Positions 1 to 7,460 of a stretch of DNA of 8,849 nt are shown here, piece after piece. The stretch comes from an uncultured Lysobacter sp. Its GTDB lineage: Bacteria; Pseudomonadota; Gammaproteobacteria; Xanthomonadales; Xanthomonadaceae. Below the pieces are notes generated by a model. It worked only from the letters and a program-made list of their open reading frames with translations. It was not told where the DNA came from and did not search any database. Position 1 is the stretch's first letter, and every line of letters starts with the position of its first letter. The translations under genes and the position numbers were made by a program. The DNA lies in assembly GCA_943913335.1 (NCBI GenBank), contig CALTXS010000027.1, forward strand, positions 1 to 8,849. Reading direction: 5' to 3'.

Positions 1-1
1 A

Positions 2-1966
2 ACGATCGGCGGTCGCGCGGTGCTGGCCGACGGCAGTCGCATCAACTTCAATCAGGTTCTTGGCGGCAACGGCAATTTTTACGAGCCGTACTCTGCGGCC
101 AAGCACAACTACAACGGCAATCCGACGTTAAACGCCGTCAATCCGATTCAGCGCGCCAGCCTTGCCGTGTTTGCCGACCGCAATCTGTCGGATAATCTGC
201 GCGCTTTCACGGAGCTGATGTACACGCACCGTGACTCCAACCAGTTGGCCACGCCGGGTGCGCTCGGTGTCTATCGGCCGATGAATTTCGCCGCGAGCCA
301 CCCGACCAACCCAACCGGTCAGAACGTGCTGTTGCAGCGCCGTCGCCTGGAGGAAGCCGGTACGCGAACCTTCTACCAGAAGACGAATACCTTTCGTGCC
401 GTCGCAGGGCTGCAGGGAACAATCAATAATCGCTGGGACTGGACTACGGCTCTGAACTGGGGACGCAACACGGGCATTGACGGCTCCACCAATGTCGCAA
501 ATCTGGACCGTGTGGATGCGACGATCGACCGCTCGCGCTGTTCGACTGCTCCCGGCGCTGCAATTCCCTGCGCTGACTATCTCGGATACGGCGACGTCAC
601 GCAGGAAGTGCTGGACTACATCCTGTTCGATACCCGTGACGATGGCGGTAACGAGCAAAAGAGCTTCACTGCTTCAATTGCGGGCCCGCTCTTCACTTGG
701 GGCGCAGGGGATATCGGTCTGGCATCGGGTGTAGAGATTCGCCAGGAGCGCGGTTGGCGCAATCCCGATCCGCTGACCGTTGCGGGTATTGCCAATACCA
801 ATCAGCAGGATCGCATTGCAGGTGAGTACAATGCCAAGGAAGCATTCGCGGAATTGTCGGTTCCCCTGTTGCGTAATGCTCCGCTCGCCAAATCGCTGAC
901 GTTGAACTCGGCCTTCCGCTATTCCACCTATGACCTGTTCGGCAGTGATACCAACTACAAGGTTGGCTTGGACTGGCAAGTGGTAGATGCATTCAAGATT
1001 CGCGCCAACCGCTCGACTGGTTTCCGTGTTCCGAACATTCCGGAACTGTTTGGCGGTGTCTCCGAAGGCAATCTCACGACGACCGATCCCTGTAACAGCT
1101 GGAGCAGCAAGCCGTCGGATTCAGTGGTCTACCAGAATTGCCGTGCCTCGGGTCTGCCCACCAATTACCGCCAATTGGGTAATACCATCCTGACGACCAC
1201 CGGCGGCAACCAGAATCTGGACCCCGAAGACGCTACCTCCACCACGGTTGGCTTTGTATGGACTCCCCAGTTCATCCGCGGCCTGACGCTGACGGGTGAC
1301 TACTTCCGCATGGAAATCGACAATGCGATCCAGCGTGTCGACGGCTCGACTAAGCTATCTATCTGCTACAACACGCCGAACATGGCCCATGAGTTCTGCT
1401 CACCGTCGAACTTTACACGCAACAAGCTGACGGGCGAGGTCGATTTCCTGTCCTCGCAGCCCGTGAATGCCGCTACCGAAAGCGTCTCCGGTTTTGATAT
1501 CGGTGCCATTTACGAGCGTAAGTTCGGCTCCTGGAATTCCATTCTAAACGTGGATGTGTCGCGTCTGATTCGATACGACGTGACTCCGTTTGATGGTGCA
1601 GACAAGATCGAGTACGCGGGTAAGATTACCGGCGGACGCGGCAGCTTTGCACATCTGCGCAGCTATACTTCGCTGACTCTGAAGCGCCGTCCGTTTGCTT
1701 TCACCTACGGTGTGCAGTTTATCGGCCGCGCAGATGACATCAACGCAGCACCCGGCGATATCGGGGATCATGCGCCTGCACTCGCGTACCACAATGCACA
1801 GTTCAAGCTGTCGCCGACCGGTTCAACGGATATTGCGTTTGGCGTGGACAATCTGTGGGACAAAAAGGCGCCGTATATCCAGAGCTACACCGATGGCAAT
1901 ACGGACACCATGACGTATGACCTCATGGGACGCCGCTGGTACGTGTCGGTTAACTACCGTTTCTAA
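2..1966 (+). CDS. TonB-dependent outer-membrane receptor, 5'-truncated by window edge
   Basis: Outer-membrane active-transport barrel that takes up a substrate using TonB/ExbBD energy. The frame is open from base 2, so the apparent GTG start at base 20 is internal; signal peptide, TonB box and plug lie outside the window. What remains (about 654 residues) is barrel. It has alternating amphipathic strands, a 'GFRVPNIPELFGG' segment typical of these receptors, a 'GGNQNLDPEDATSTTVG' segment before a strand, and a C-terminal strand ending in Tyr-Arg-Phe, the terminal aromatic used in barrel assembly. Six cysteines fall in three close pairs (codons at 539/569, 1091/1139 and 1364/1397), probably loop disulfides. 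The sequence resembles the large 'iron complex outermembrane receptor' group, in which substrate cannot be assigned from sequence. The PepSY and copper genes 3' of it suggest a metal or metallophore. Receptor identity is secure; substrate is unknown. Confidence 0.93.
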   Translation, partial: TIGGRAVLADGSRINFNQVLGGNGNFYEPYSAAKHNYNGNPTLNAVNPIQRASLAVFADRNLSDNLRAFTELMYTHRDSNQLATPGALGVYRPMNFAASHPTNPTGQNVLLQRRRLEEAGTRTFYQKTNTFRAVAGLQGTINNRWDWTTALNWGRNTGIDGSTNVANLDRVDATIDRSRCSTAPGAAIPCADYLGYGDVTQEVLDYILFDTRDDGGNEQKSFTASIAGPLFTWGAGDIGLASGVEIRQERGWRNPDPLTVAGIANTNQQDRIAGEYNAKEAFAELSVPLLRNAPLAKSLTLNSAFRYSTYDLFGSDTNYKVGLDWQVVDAFKIRANRSTGFRVPNIPELFGGVSEGNLTTTDPCNSWSSKPSDSVVYQNCRASGLPTNYRQLGNTILTTTGGNQNLDPEDATSTTVGFVWTPQFIRGLTLTGDYFRMEIDNAIQRVDGSTKLSICYNTPNMAHEFCSPSNFTRNKLTGEVDFLSSQPVNAATESVSGFDIGAIYERKFGSWNSILNVDVSRLIRYDVTPFDGADKIEYAGKITGGRGSFAHLRSYTSLTLKRRPFAFTYGVQFIGRADDINAAPGDIGDHAPALAYHNAQFKLSPTGSTDIAFGVDNLWDKKAPYIQSYTDGNTDTMTYDLMGRRWYVSVNYRF

Positions 1967-1975
1967 GTACCTGGG

Positions 1976-2003
1976 GGGAGGGCTGTCCTATGGCAGCCCT
2001 CTC
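1976..2003 (+). terminator. Stem-loop between receptor and PepSY gene; attenuator or processing hairpin
   Basis: GAGGGCTGTC (1978-1987) pairs with GGCAGCCCTC (1992-2001) around the loop CTAT, giving a 10-bp stem with one G-T pair. Two weaker outer pairs extend it to 1976-2003. It begins 11 bases after the receptor stop codon. No clean T-run follows (TCGCTACCTG), so it is not a textbook intrinsic terminator. It could be a leaky terminator that lowers expression of the downstream genes relative to the receptor, or a 3'-end stabilising hairpin. The pairing is directly visible; the role is inferred. Confidence 0.5.
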
Positions 2004-2024
2004 GCTACCTGTCGAGATTAGCAA

Positions 2025-2726
2025 ATGGCAAACAAGTCCGTTGTCGCGCGCACGATCCATAAGTGGTTGGCCCTGATTGTCGGGGTCCAGGCACTGCTGT
2101 GGTTCATTAGCGGCGCCTATATGACGATCGTTCCGCTGGAGATCATTCATGGTGACCATCTGGAACACGCACACTCCGATCCGCTCAAGTTCTCATCCGC
2201 CGGGCGGGCCAATGCCATTAAGGCAATGGCACAGCACTTCCCCGATGCCAAGTCAGTGGAATTCTCTACGCTAGACGGTCACGCCGTAGTCAGAGCGGTC
2301 GGTGGAAGCCAAAGCGGGGTCATCGATCTTGAGTCCGGTAAGGTGTTGACGCCGATTGGCCGGGATATGGCGACGCGAATTGCAAGTGCCGCATATACCG
2401 GCTCGGGCAAAGCGGTCTCGACCGACTGGATTACGAAAGCCCCGCAGGAGGTGGCAACTCGTCCGGTGCCGCTGTGGGCAGTCCGATTCGATGATATGGG
2501 TCGGACCACATTCTATGTTTCACCGTCGACAGGTAAGGTCGTGGCTAGGCGCCACACCCTGTGGCGGATTTTCGATTTCGTGTGGATGCTCCACATTATG
2601 GATTACGAGAGCCGAACGGACGTACACAACCCGCTGCTGCGGATTGCAATTGTCATGTCGCTGCTAATGGCACTCTCCGGCATTTGGCTGCTGCTCTACA
2701 GCTTTCATAAGAGGGCGACTAAATGA
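2025..2726 (+). CDS. Two-helix PepSY domain membrane protein
   Basis: A 233-residue inner-membrane protein of the PepSY-TM type. A short cytoplasmic N-terminus carries His12-Lys-Trp, then TM1 (about 15-36), a periplasmic PepSY-like region (about 50-180), a conserved 'WMLHIMDY' segment with His190, and TM2 (about 205-226) with a short basic tail. A His-rich stretch (H42, H45, H48, H50) follows TM1. The ATG is fixed by an in-frame TAG at 2019-2021; the ribosome-binding site is weak. The stop overlaps the next ATG (ATGA), implying translational coupling. The next protein repeats the same layout (HKW at TM1, HIMDY before TM2), so the two are paralogues and may pair. Some PepSY membrane reductases of ferrisiderophores, such as FoxB, bind heme between helices, and the conserved histidines here fit that idea by inference. 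An accessory or chaperone role is the alternative. No enzymatic domain is visible. Confidence 0.88.
   Translation: MANKSVVARTIHKWLALIVGVQALLWFISGAYMTIVPLEIIHGDHLEHAHSDPLKFSSAGRANAIKAMAQHFPDAKSVEFSTLDGHAVVRAVGGSQSGVIDLESGKVLTPIGRDMATRIASAAYTGSGKAVSTDWITKAPQEVATRPVPLWAVRFDDMGRTTFYVSPSTGKVVARRHTLWRIFDFVWMLHIMDYESRTDVHNPLLRIAIVMSLLMALSGIWLLLYSFHKRATK
2711..2714 (+). promoter_or_regulatory. Ribosome-binding site of the PepSY-reductase fusion
   Basis: GAGG lies 8 bases before the ATG at 2723, inside the end of the upstream PepSY gene. With the 4-bp ATGA overlap it supports this start and coupled translation of the two PepSY proteins. Confidence 0.6.
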
Positions 2727-4549
2727 CGCCGTTATTCCGAAAGTTACACAAGTGGCTCGGTCTCATCATTGGGATCCAATTCGTGCTCTGGCTGGCAAGC
2801 GGGCTGACAATGAGCCTGCTGGATCCGGACTTGGTTGACGCCAAGAACACTAGGGCGAAGGTGGTTGAGGGGCAGCAGTGGACCGAAAGTGCGGCAGATT
2901 ACGACGCGCTCTTTGCTGACGCTCCTGCTGACGTAACGGCAATCCGCTCCGGGTGGCTGCTCGGCCGTCCTGTATTCCACCTGACCTCGCCGCACGGCAC
3001 TGACATTGTCGATGCGCGCACGATGGAGCGAATCGTCCTTGATTCCCCGCAGATATCGAGACTCGCCAAGAGCTACTATGCGGGCAATGGAGTGGCGGCA
3101 TCACCTCGATTGCTGGATCACACAGGCGAGGCTCGTGATTTTGACGGGAAACTCTGGCGCGTCGACTTTAACGACGAGAACGATACGACAGTCTACGTGG
3201 CGGCCGATACCGGCGAGCTCGTCGAGATGCGGAACAAATCATGGCGGTTGTTTGACCTGGCCTGGATGTTCCACATCATGGACTACACGAACCGTGTGAA
3301 CTTCAATAATCCGCTGATAGTGGCCAGTGGGCTTAGCAGTCTGATGCTTTCCCTGTTCGGTTTCTGGCTGCTGTTTGCAAGCTTCAGGTTCGCCGACTTT
3401 GTGCCGTCTCGTTTCCTGCGCAAGCACAGCGTCAAAGTGGTTGATCCGAGTGGCCTTGCTTTAAAGGAGGTCCCTGTTCCGAGAGGCGAGGATGTGTTCA
3501 GCGGGCTGCGGCAAGCGGGGGTTGAACTGCCTTCGAACTGCGGCGGCGGTCAGTCATGCGGACTCTGCGCAGTCCGTGTGCGCAACCAGCAGATTCCTGC
3601 GACTGCGGCGGACCGTGCCATGCTGTCAGCAGAAGAGATCCGCTCGGGTTATCGTCTTGCTTGCAATCTGCCGGTGAAGCGCGATCTGTGTATCGAAGTG
3701 GGTACCTCCTCCGAGGCGTGGGCAGTGCGTACAGGCGTTGTTTCCTCGGTTCGATCGTATGGGCCGTACTTGCGTGAGCTCTCGATTCGTCCGGACGAGC
3801 CACTGGCTGAAGATTACCCGGCGGGCAGTTTTGTGCAGGTTTCTGTTCCCGAATTCGACTGCCAACGGGGCGATCTGTGGCGGGGCATTGACGATGTTGG
3901 CGGCGGGATGGACTCCGATCTCAAGTCGCCGATTTCCAATCGCCTGCAGGTTCGCCGCTCGTATTCACTGTGCGAAGAGGTCAAGCTGCGCAGTGATCGG
4001 GAGATTCGCCTTTTGGTTCGTTGGAGCCCCGGTTCCGGCAATGGCAAAGTAACGCGACCTGGCAAGGGATCGTCTTACCTGTTCGCACGCCGGCCCGGCG
4101 ATGCTATCGAGTTCACCGGTCCCTTCGGCAACTTCAGATTGAAACCTACCGACGCACCAAAGGTATTTCTCGGAAGTGGTGCGGGCATGGGTCCGTTGCG
4201 TGCCATGGCACTCGAACAGTGTGGCCGGAACGCAGATGTCAACTGCTTCATGCTGTCAGTCAGTCATCGCAAAGAGCCGTTGCCATTCCATGAGGAGTTC
4301 CTAAGCCTGGCGGATCGTAGTGGCAAGTTCACGTATCTACCGACAGTTCCTACTGCGGAGGAGCCCGATCCGGTGGTGGCAAAACAAATTCGCAAGCTGC
4401 TCGCCCTGTTGCGATCGCAGAATCTGGATATCCATCGTTGTGAGTATTACCTGTGCGGTGGCCCCCGATTTATTCGGGAGGCGCGAATGACCCTGCAGAC
4501 TGCAGGTATCTCCGATGCACAACTTTCCCAGGACGACTTTCTCGTCTGA
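2723..4549 (+). CDS. PepSY membrane protein fused to NqrF-like [2Fe-2S]/FAD/NAD(P)H oxidoreductase
   Basis: A 608-residue predicted transmembrane electron-transfer protein. Order: His9-Lys-Trp, TM1 (about 12-33), periplasmic PepSY region (about 40-170), 'FHIMDY' with His184, TM2 (about 198-220), then a cytoplasmic reductase. The ferredoxin domain has C273, C279, C282 and C314, i.e. C-X5-C-X2-C-X31-C, the ligand spacing of NqrF of the Na+-pumping NADH:quinone reductase. The FAD site is R412-S-Y-S, 'GPFGNF' is at 466-471, the nucleotide-binding loop 'GSGAGMGPLR' at 484-493, 'YYLCGGP' at 575-581, and the C-terminus contains Asp-Asp-Phe as in NqrF. It is not NqrF itself: no other nqr gene is adjacent and the single NqrF N-terminal helix is replaced by the PepSY unit. 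Inferred role: electrons from NAD(P)H pass via FAD and [2Fe-2S] to the membrane and reduce a periplasmic acceptor, probably a metal or metal chelate. Domain calls are strong; substrate and cofactor preference are not known. Confidence 0.92.
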   Translation: MTPLFRKLHKWLGLIIGIQFVLWLASGLTMSLLDPDLVDAKNTRAKVVEGQQWTESAADYDALFADAPADVTAIRSGWLLGRPVFHLTSPHGTDIVDARTMERIVLDSPQISRLAKSYYAGNGVAASPRLLDHTGEARDFDGKLWRVDFNDENDTTVYVAADTGELVEMRNKSWRLFDLAWMFHIMDYTNRVNFNNPLIVASGLSSLMLSLFGFWLLFASFRFADFVPSRFLRKHSVKVVDPSGLALKEVPVPRGEDVFSGLRQAGVELPSNCGGGQSCGLCAVRVRNQQIPATAADRAMLSAEEIRSGYRLACNLPVKRDLCIEVGTSSEAWAVRTGVVSSVRSYGPYLRELSIRPDEPLAEDYPAGSFVQVSVPEFDCQRGDLWRGIDDVGGGMDSDLKSPISNRLQVRRSYSLCEEVKLRSDREIRLLVRWSPGSGNGKVTRPGKGSSYLFARRPGDAIEFTGPFGNFRLKPTDAPKVFLGSGAGMGPLRAMALEQCGRNADVNCFMLSVSHRKEPLPFHEEFLSLADRSGKFTYLPTVPTAEEPDPVVAKQIRKLLALLRSQNLDIHRCEYYLCGGPRFIREARMTLQTAGISDAQLSQDDFLV

Positions 4550-4556
4550 CTTCGTT

Positions 4557-4561
4557 GAAGG
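4557..4561 (+). promoter_or_regulatory. Probable ribosome-binding site of copA
   Basis: GAAGG stands 12 bases before the ATG at 4574, a rather long spacing, in the 24-base gap after the reductase stop. No promoter-like sequence fits in this gap, so copA is probably transcribed with the upstream genes. Confidence 0.45.
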
Positions 4562-4573
4562 TAAAATTAGCTG

Positions 4574-6403
4574 ATGAAATTCAAACCATATTCTGATACA
4601 CCAACCCACCTGTCTCGACGGCGATTCGTGCAGGGCCTGGCTTGCGCAGGGATAGTCACTGCTGCGGACGCGATACTGCCGCGGTCCCTGCTCGCTGCCG
4701 CACGGCCGAGCCTTGGTTCCGGCGCGATGCCGGTTCTGAAAGGAACGGAGTTCAGCCTTTCAATCGGCGAGTCCATCGTCAATTTCACGGGTGTTGCGCG
4801 CCCCGCAATTACAGTCAACAACTCGTTGCCCTCTCCGGTCCTTCGGTGGAAGGAAGGCGACACGGTGAACTTGCGTGTCAGCAATGACTTGCCGGTCGGC
4901 TCCATTCACGGCGATCACACATCGATTCACTGGCACGGCATCATCTTGCCGGCAAACATGGATGGCGTTCCGGGTCTGAGCTTTGACGGAATCGCTCGCG
5001 GCGAATCCTATCACTATCGCTTTGAAGTGAATCAGTCCGGCACGTACTGGTATCACAGTCACTCGGGATATCAGGAGCAGGGCGGGCTTTACGGCCCCAT
5101 CATTATTGATCCGATCAAGCCCCATCCGTTCTCATTTGACCGGGAGCACATCGTCTTTCTGTCGGACTGGACGGACATGGATCCCGCGCAGTTGATGCGT
5201 CGCCTGAAGAAGCGGTCCGACTACGACAACTACAGCAAGCGCACGGTTGCGGACTTCTTTCGCGACGTCGAGCGTGATGGGCTGGGCTACACCGTGGATG
5301 ACCGTAAGGCATGGGGCAAAATGCGAATGACGCCAACCGACCTGTCGGACGTTAACGCGAATACCTACACCTATCTGATGAACGGCTGTACGACTCTGGC
5401 CAACTGGAACGGGACCTTTGTTCCCGGTGAGAAGGTGCTTCTACGTTTCATCAACGGCTCCGCAATGACGTACTTTGATGTTCGGATTCCCGGCCTGAAA
5501 ATGACTGTGGTGGCCGCTGATGGTCAGTATGTTCACCCGGTCTCCGTGGATGAGTTCCGCATCGCGGCTGCAGAAACGTTCGATGTGCTGGTGGAGCCGT
5601 CGGGACAGGATGCATTCACGGTGTTTGCACAGGACTCGGGCAGAACCGGTTATGTTGCAGGGACCTTGGCCGTGAGGCCGGGGTTGCGGGCGCCGATTCC
5701 GGAGCTCGATCCGCGACCTCTGTTGTCGATGGCCGACATGGGGCACGATCACGACATGTCCGGCGGGGATCATTCCATGCATGGTGCGCCGGTAGAGCCG
5801 GCAGCACCGGCGGCGGCCGGTACGTCGGAGCATGCGGGGCATGCAATGGGCGCGATGGGCGCCATGGCCGGAATGGTCTCGCATCCGGCGTCGGAGACCA
5901 ATAACCCGCTGGTAGACATGCAGACCATGTCGCCGACACACAAGCTCGACGACCCGGGCATTGGCCTTCGCGGCAACGATCGTGAGGTGCTCACCTATAG
6001 CCAGCTCAAATCACTGTTCGAGGATCCCGATGGCAGGGAGCCAAGTCGCGAGATCGAACTGCATCTGACCGGGCATATGGAAAAGTTTGCCTGGTCGTTT
6101 AACGGTGTTAAGTTTGCGCAGGCCGAGCCATTGCGGCTGAACTACGGTGAGCGCGTTCGCATTGTGCTGGTTAACGACACGATGATGAGCCATCCGATCC
6201 ACTTGCACGGCTTGTGGAGCGATGTCGAAGATGCCGATGGCAACTTCATGGTGCGCAAGCATACGGTGGATATGCCGCCGGGATCCAAACGGAGCTATCG
6301 CGTCCGTGCGGATGCACTCGGCCGCTGGGCCTATCACTGCCATCTGTTCTATCACATGGAAAGCGGTATGTTCCGTGAGGTTCGAGTGGAGGAGTCGGCA
6401 TGA
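4574..6403 (+). CDS. copA: Periplasmic multicopper oxidase, CopA/PcoA copper-resistance family
   Basis: A 609-residue periplasmic multicopper oxidase, the usual length for CopA/PcoA; the family oxidises Cu(I) and binds copper for resistance. A Tat signal is present: 'SRRRFV' at 14-19, then a hydrophobic stretch and an Ala-rich cleavage region near 40, consistent with export after cofactor folding. Copper ligands are complete: His119-Trp-His121, His161-Ser-His163, His540/His543/His545, and His588-Cys589-His590 with His594 and Met599 for the type 1 site. Three cupredoxin domains are placed at about 55-175, 190-375 and 475-605. Between domains 2 and 3, residues 386-452 hold 10 Met and 7 His, a copper-binding linker as in CopA. 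The stop overlaps the copB start by 4 bp. The name means the oxidase, not the P-type ATPase also called CopA. It is set apart here by sitting directly after a PepSY reductase rather than after regulators. Confidence 0.96.
   Translation: MKFKPYSDTPTHLSRRRFVQGLACAGIVTAADAILPRSLLAAARPSLGSGAMPVLKGTEFSLSIGESIVNFTGVARPAITVNNSLPSPVLRWKEGDTVNLRVSNDLPVGSIHGDHTSIHWHGIILPANMDGVPGLSFDGIARGESYHYRFEVNQSGTYWYHSHSGYQEQGGLYGPIIIDPIKPHPFSFDREHIVFLSDWTDMDPAQLMRRLKKRSDYDNYSKRTVADFFRDVERDGLGYTVDDRKAWGKMRMTPTDLSDVNANTYTYLMNGCTTLANWNGTFVPGEKVLLRFINGSAMTYFDVRIPGLKMTVVAADGQYVHPVSVDEFRIAAAETFDVLVEPSGQDAFTVFAQDSGRTGYVAGTLAVRPGLRAPIPELDPRPLLSMADMGHDHDMSGGDHSMHGAPVEPAAPAAAGTSEHAGHAMGAMGAMAGMVSHPASETNNPLVDMQTMSPTHKLDDPGIGLRGNDREVLTYSQLKSLFEDPDGREPSREIELHLTGHMEKFAWSFNGVKFAQAEPLRLNYGERVRIVLVNDTMMSHPIHLHGLWSDVEDADGNFMVRKHTVDMPPGSKRSYRVRADALGRWAYHCHLFYHMESGMFREVRVEESA
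5729..5929 (+). other. Met/His-rich copper-binding linker within copA
   Basis: Codons 386-452 of CopA encode repeated Met-X-His, His-X-His and Gly-Ala-Met units, with Ala/Pro/Gly between them and no predicted cupredoxin fold. Thioether-rich stretches of this kind bind Cu(I) in periplasmic copper proteins. It resembles the neighbouring CopB repeat in composition but is irregular rather than a clean tandem repeat. Confidence 0.75.
6388..6394 (+). promoter_or_regulatory. Strong ribosome-binding site of copB
   Basis: GGAGGAG sits 5 bases before the ATG at 6400, inside the last codons of copA. It supports this start and, with the ATGA overlap, efficient coupled translation of CopB. Confidence 0.75.
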
Positions 6404-7350
6404 ACATTCGCAACTCGATACTGGTCCTGGCACTCGCAAATGCCGCGGCTTCCGGGGCTATGGCTCAGGATCACTCCGGCATGGACCATTCCAAGATGGA
6501 CCATTCGACGATGGCGCCATCCACAGCAGAAGAGTCCAAGGTGGACCAGTCCAAGATGGATCACTCCACCATGGATCACTCCACCATGGACCACTCCACC
6601 ATGGATCACTCCACCATGGACCATTCCAAGATGGAGATGGCGGATCCGTCGCGCGAGCCGATACCTGCGGTTACCGACGCGGACCGACGCGCTGCATTCC
6701 CGGAAGTACACGCCCATCACCGGCATGGGACCGACACGTTCGGCAGCGTTCTAGTGGACCGTCTGGAGATGGATGACGACGACGGTTACGCCATGGAGGC
6801 CGAAGGTTGGGTTGGTGGCGATATTCGCAAACTATTGATCACAACGGAGCTCCATGGTGACAAGCACGGACTCGAAGAAGGGGCCGTTGATGTCCTGTAC
6901 TCGCAGGGCGTTCGCGCGTGGTGGGATGTGGTCGCAGGTGCACGGCATGAATTTCCTTCTGATCGGTCGCGTACCTGGCTCGCTGCCGGCGTTCGCGGTT
7001 TTGCTCCCTACAAGTTCGAAGTCTCCGCCATGGGCTACGCCGGTAACGGCGGACGATTGATGCTCAATCTGGAAGGAGAGTACGAAACGCTGCTGACCAA
7101 CAGGGCCATCCTGCAATGGCGTGGCGAAGCCAATCTGCGCAGTAAGGCCGAGCCGGAGCAATTGCTTGGTACCGGATTGACGGCCGCATCGCTGGGTGCC
7201 CGACTGCGATATGAGGTGCGCAGGGAATTTGCGCCTTATGTTGGCTTACAGTTCGAGCGATCCTTCGGCAATACACGAGACCGGCGCGCTGCTGCCGGCG
7301 AGAAAACAAGCGATGTTTCGTTCGTTGCAGGCGTCCGATTCTGGTTCTGA
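6400..7350 (+). CDS. copB: Copper-resistance outer-membrane protein CopB/PcoB
   Basis: A 316-residue outer-membrane protein of the CopB/PcoB family. It has a Sec signal peptide (about 1-22, cleavage after Ala-Met-Ala), then a metal-binding arm of Met-Asp-His-Ser-Lys/Thr repeats (about 23-77), a linker with 'HAHHRHG', and a C-terminal beta-barrel (about 108-316). The barrel begins at 'VLVDRLEMDDDDG' and contains 'WVGGDIRKL', 'WWDVVAGARHEF', 'EVRREFAPYVG' and a terminal 'FVAGVRFWF', all recognisable family signatures ending in Phe. The role is copper binding or sequestration at the outer membrane together with CopA. Translation is coupled to copA by a 4-bp overlap. No copC, copD or copRS follows within the window. 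The length is typical and the gene looks intact. The repeat arm is the part most likely to vary between strains. Confidence 0.95.
   Translation: MNIRNSILVLALANAAASGAMAQDHSGMDHSKMDHSTMAPSTAEESKVDQSKMDHSTMDHSTMDHSTMDHSTMDHSKMEMADPSREPIPAVTDADRRAAFPEVHAHHRHGTDTFGSVLVDRLEMDDDDGYAMEAEGWVGGDIRKLLITTELHGDKHGLEEGAVDVLYSQGVRAWWDVVAGARHEFPSDRSRTWLAAGVRGFAPYKFEVSAMGYAGNGGRLMLNLEGEYETLLTNRAILQWRGEANLRSKAEPEQLLGTGLTAASLGARLRYEVRREFAPYVGLQFERSFGNTRDRRAAAGEKTSDVSFVAGVRFWF
6466..6630 (+). repeat. 15-bp in-frame tandem repeat encoding M-D-H-S-[T/K]
   Basis: Eleven consecutive 15-base units run from 6466 to 6630. The first is Q-D-H-S-G; units two and three are M-D-H-S-K/T; the next three (6511-6555) are degenerate (MAPST, AEESK, VDQSK); the last five (6556-6630) are near-identical. 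Unit differences in the last block are mostly the Asp and His third bases (GAT/GAC, CAC/CAT), consistent with recent duplication. Each intact unit offers one Met and one His for copper binding. Confidence 0.9.
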
Positions 7351-7366
7351 ACGATGGCAAACCCGC

Positions 7367-7409
7367 GCAGCCCCTATCGCGAGGCCGGAAGGCATCCGTT
7401 AAGGGCTGT
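7367..7409 (+). other. Possible RNA stem-loop between copB and the EF-hand gene
   Basis: GCAGCCC (7367-7373) can pair with GGGCTGT (7403-7409), enclosing an inner hairpin GAGGCC (7381-7386) / GGCATC (7391-7396) with one mismatch and a GGAA loop of the GNRA type. Unpaired bases of 7 and 6 lie between the two stems. No T-run follows, so a terminator is doubtful; it may stabilise or partly insulate the copAB message from the following gene. This is moderate structural evidence only. Confidence 0.3.
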
Positions 7410-7460
7410 TCGACAACAATGAGCCATCCCCAATGATTTCCCACTTTGCTGAACATTTAC

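Noticed and set aside
20..658. GTG at 20 as the receptor start and the antisense frame 128-658 as a gene
   Set aside because: The receptor frame is open to the window edge and starts mid-barrel; the antisense frame has no domain and mirrors receptor codons.
2723..4549. Assignment as true NqrF of the Na+-pumping quinone reductase
   Set aside because: The N-terminus is a PepSY two-helix unit, no nqrA-E genes are adjacent, and the neighbours are metal-handling genes.
5441..5941. 166-codon minus-strand frame inside copA
   Set aside because: It is antisense to the conserved oxidase domain, rich in His/Arg from reversed codons, with no recognisable domain or ribosome-binding site.
6222..6776. Overlapping plus- and minus-strand open frames across the copB repeat (6222-6776 +, 6440-6754 +, 6352-6726 -)
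   Set aside because: They arise because the 15-bp in-frame repeat keeps all frames open; their proteins are low-complexity shadows without start signals, while the copB frame has family signatures.
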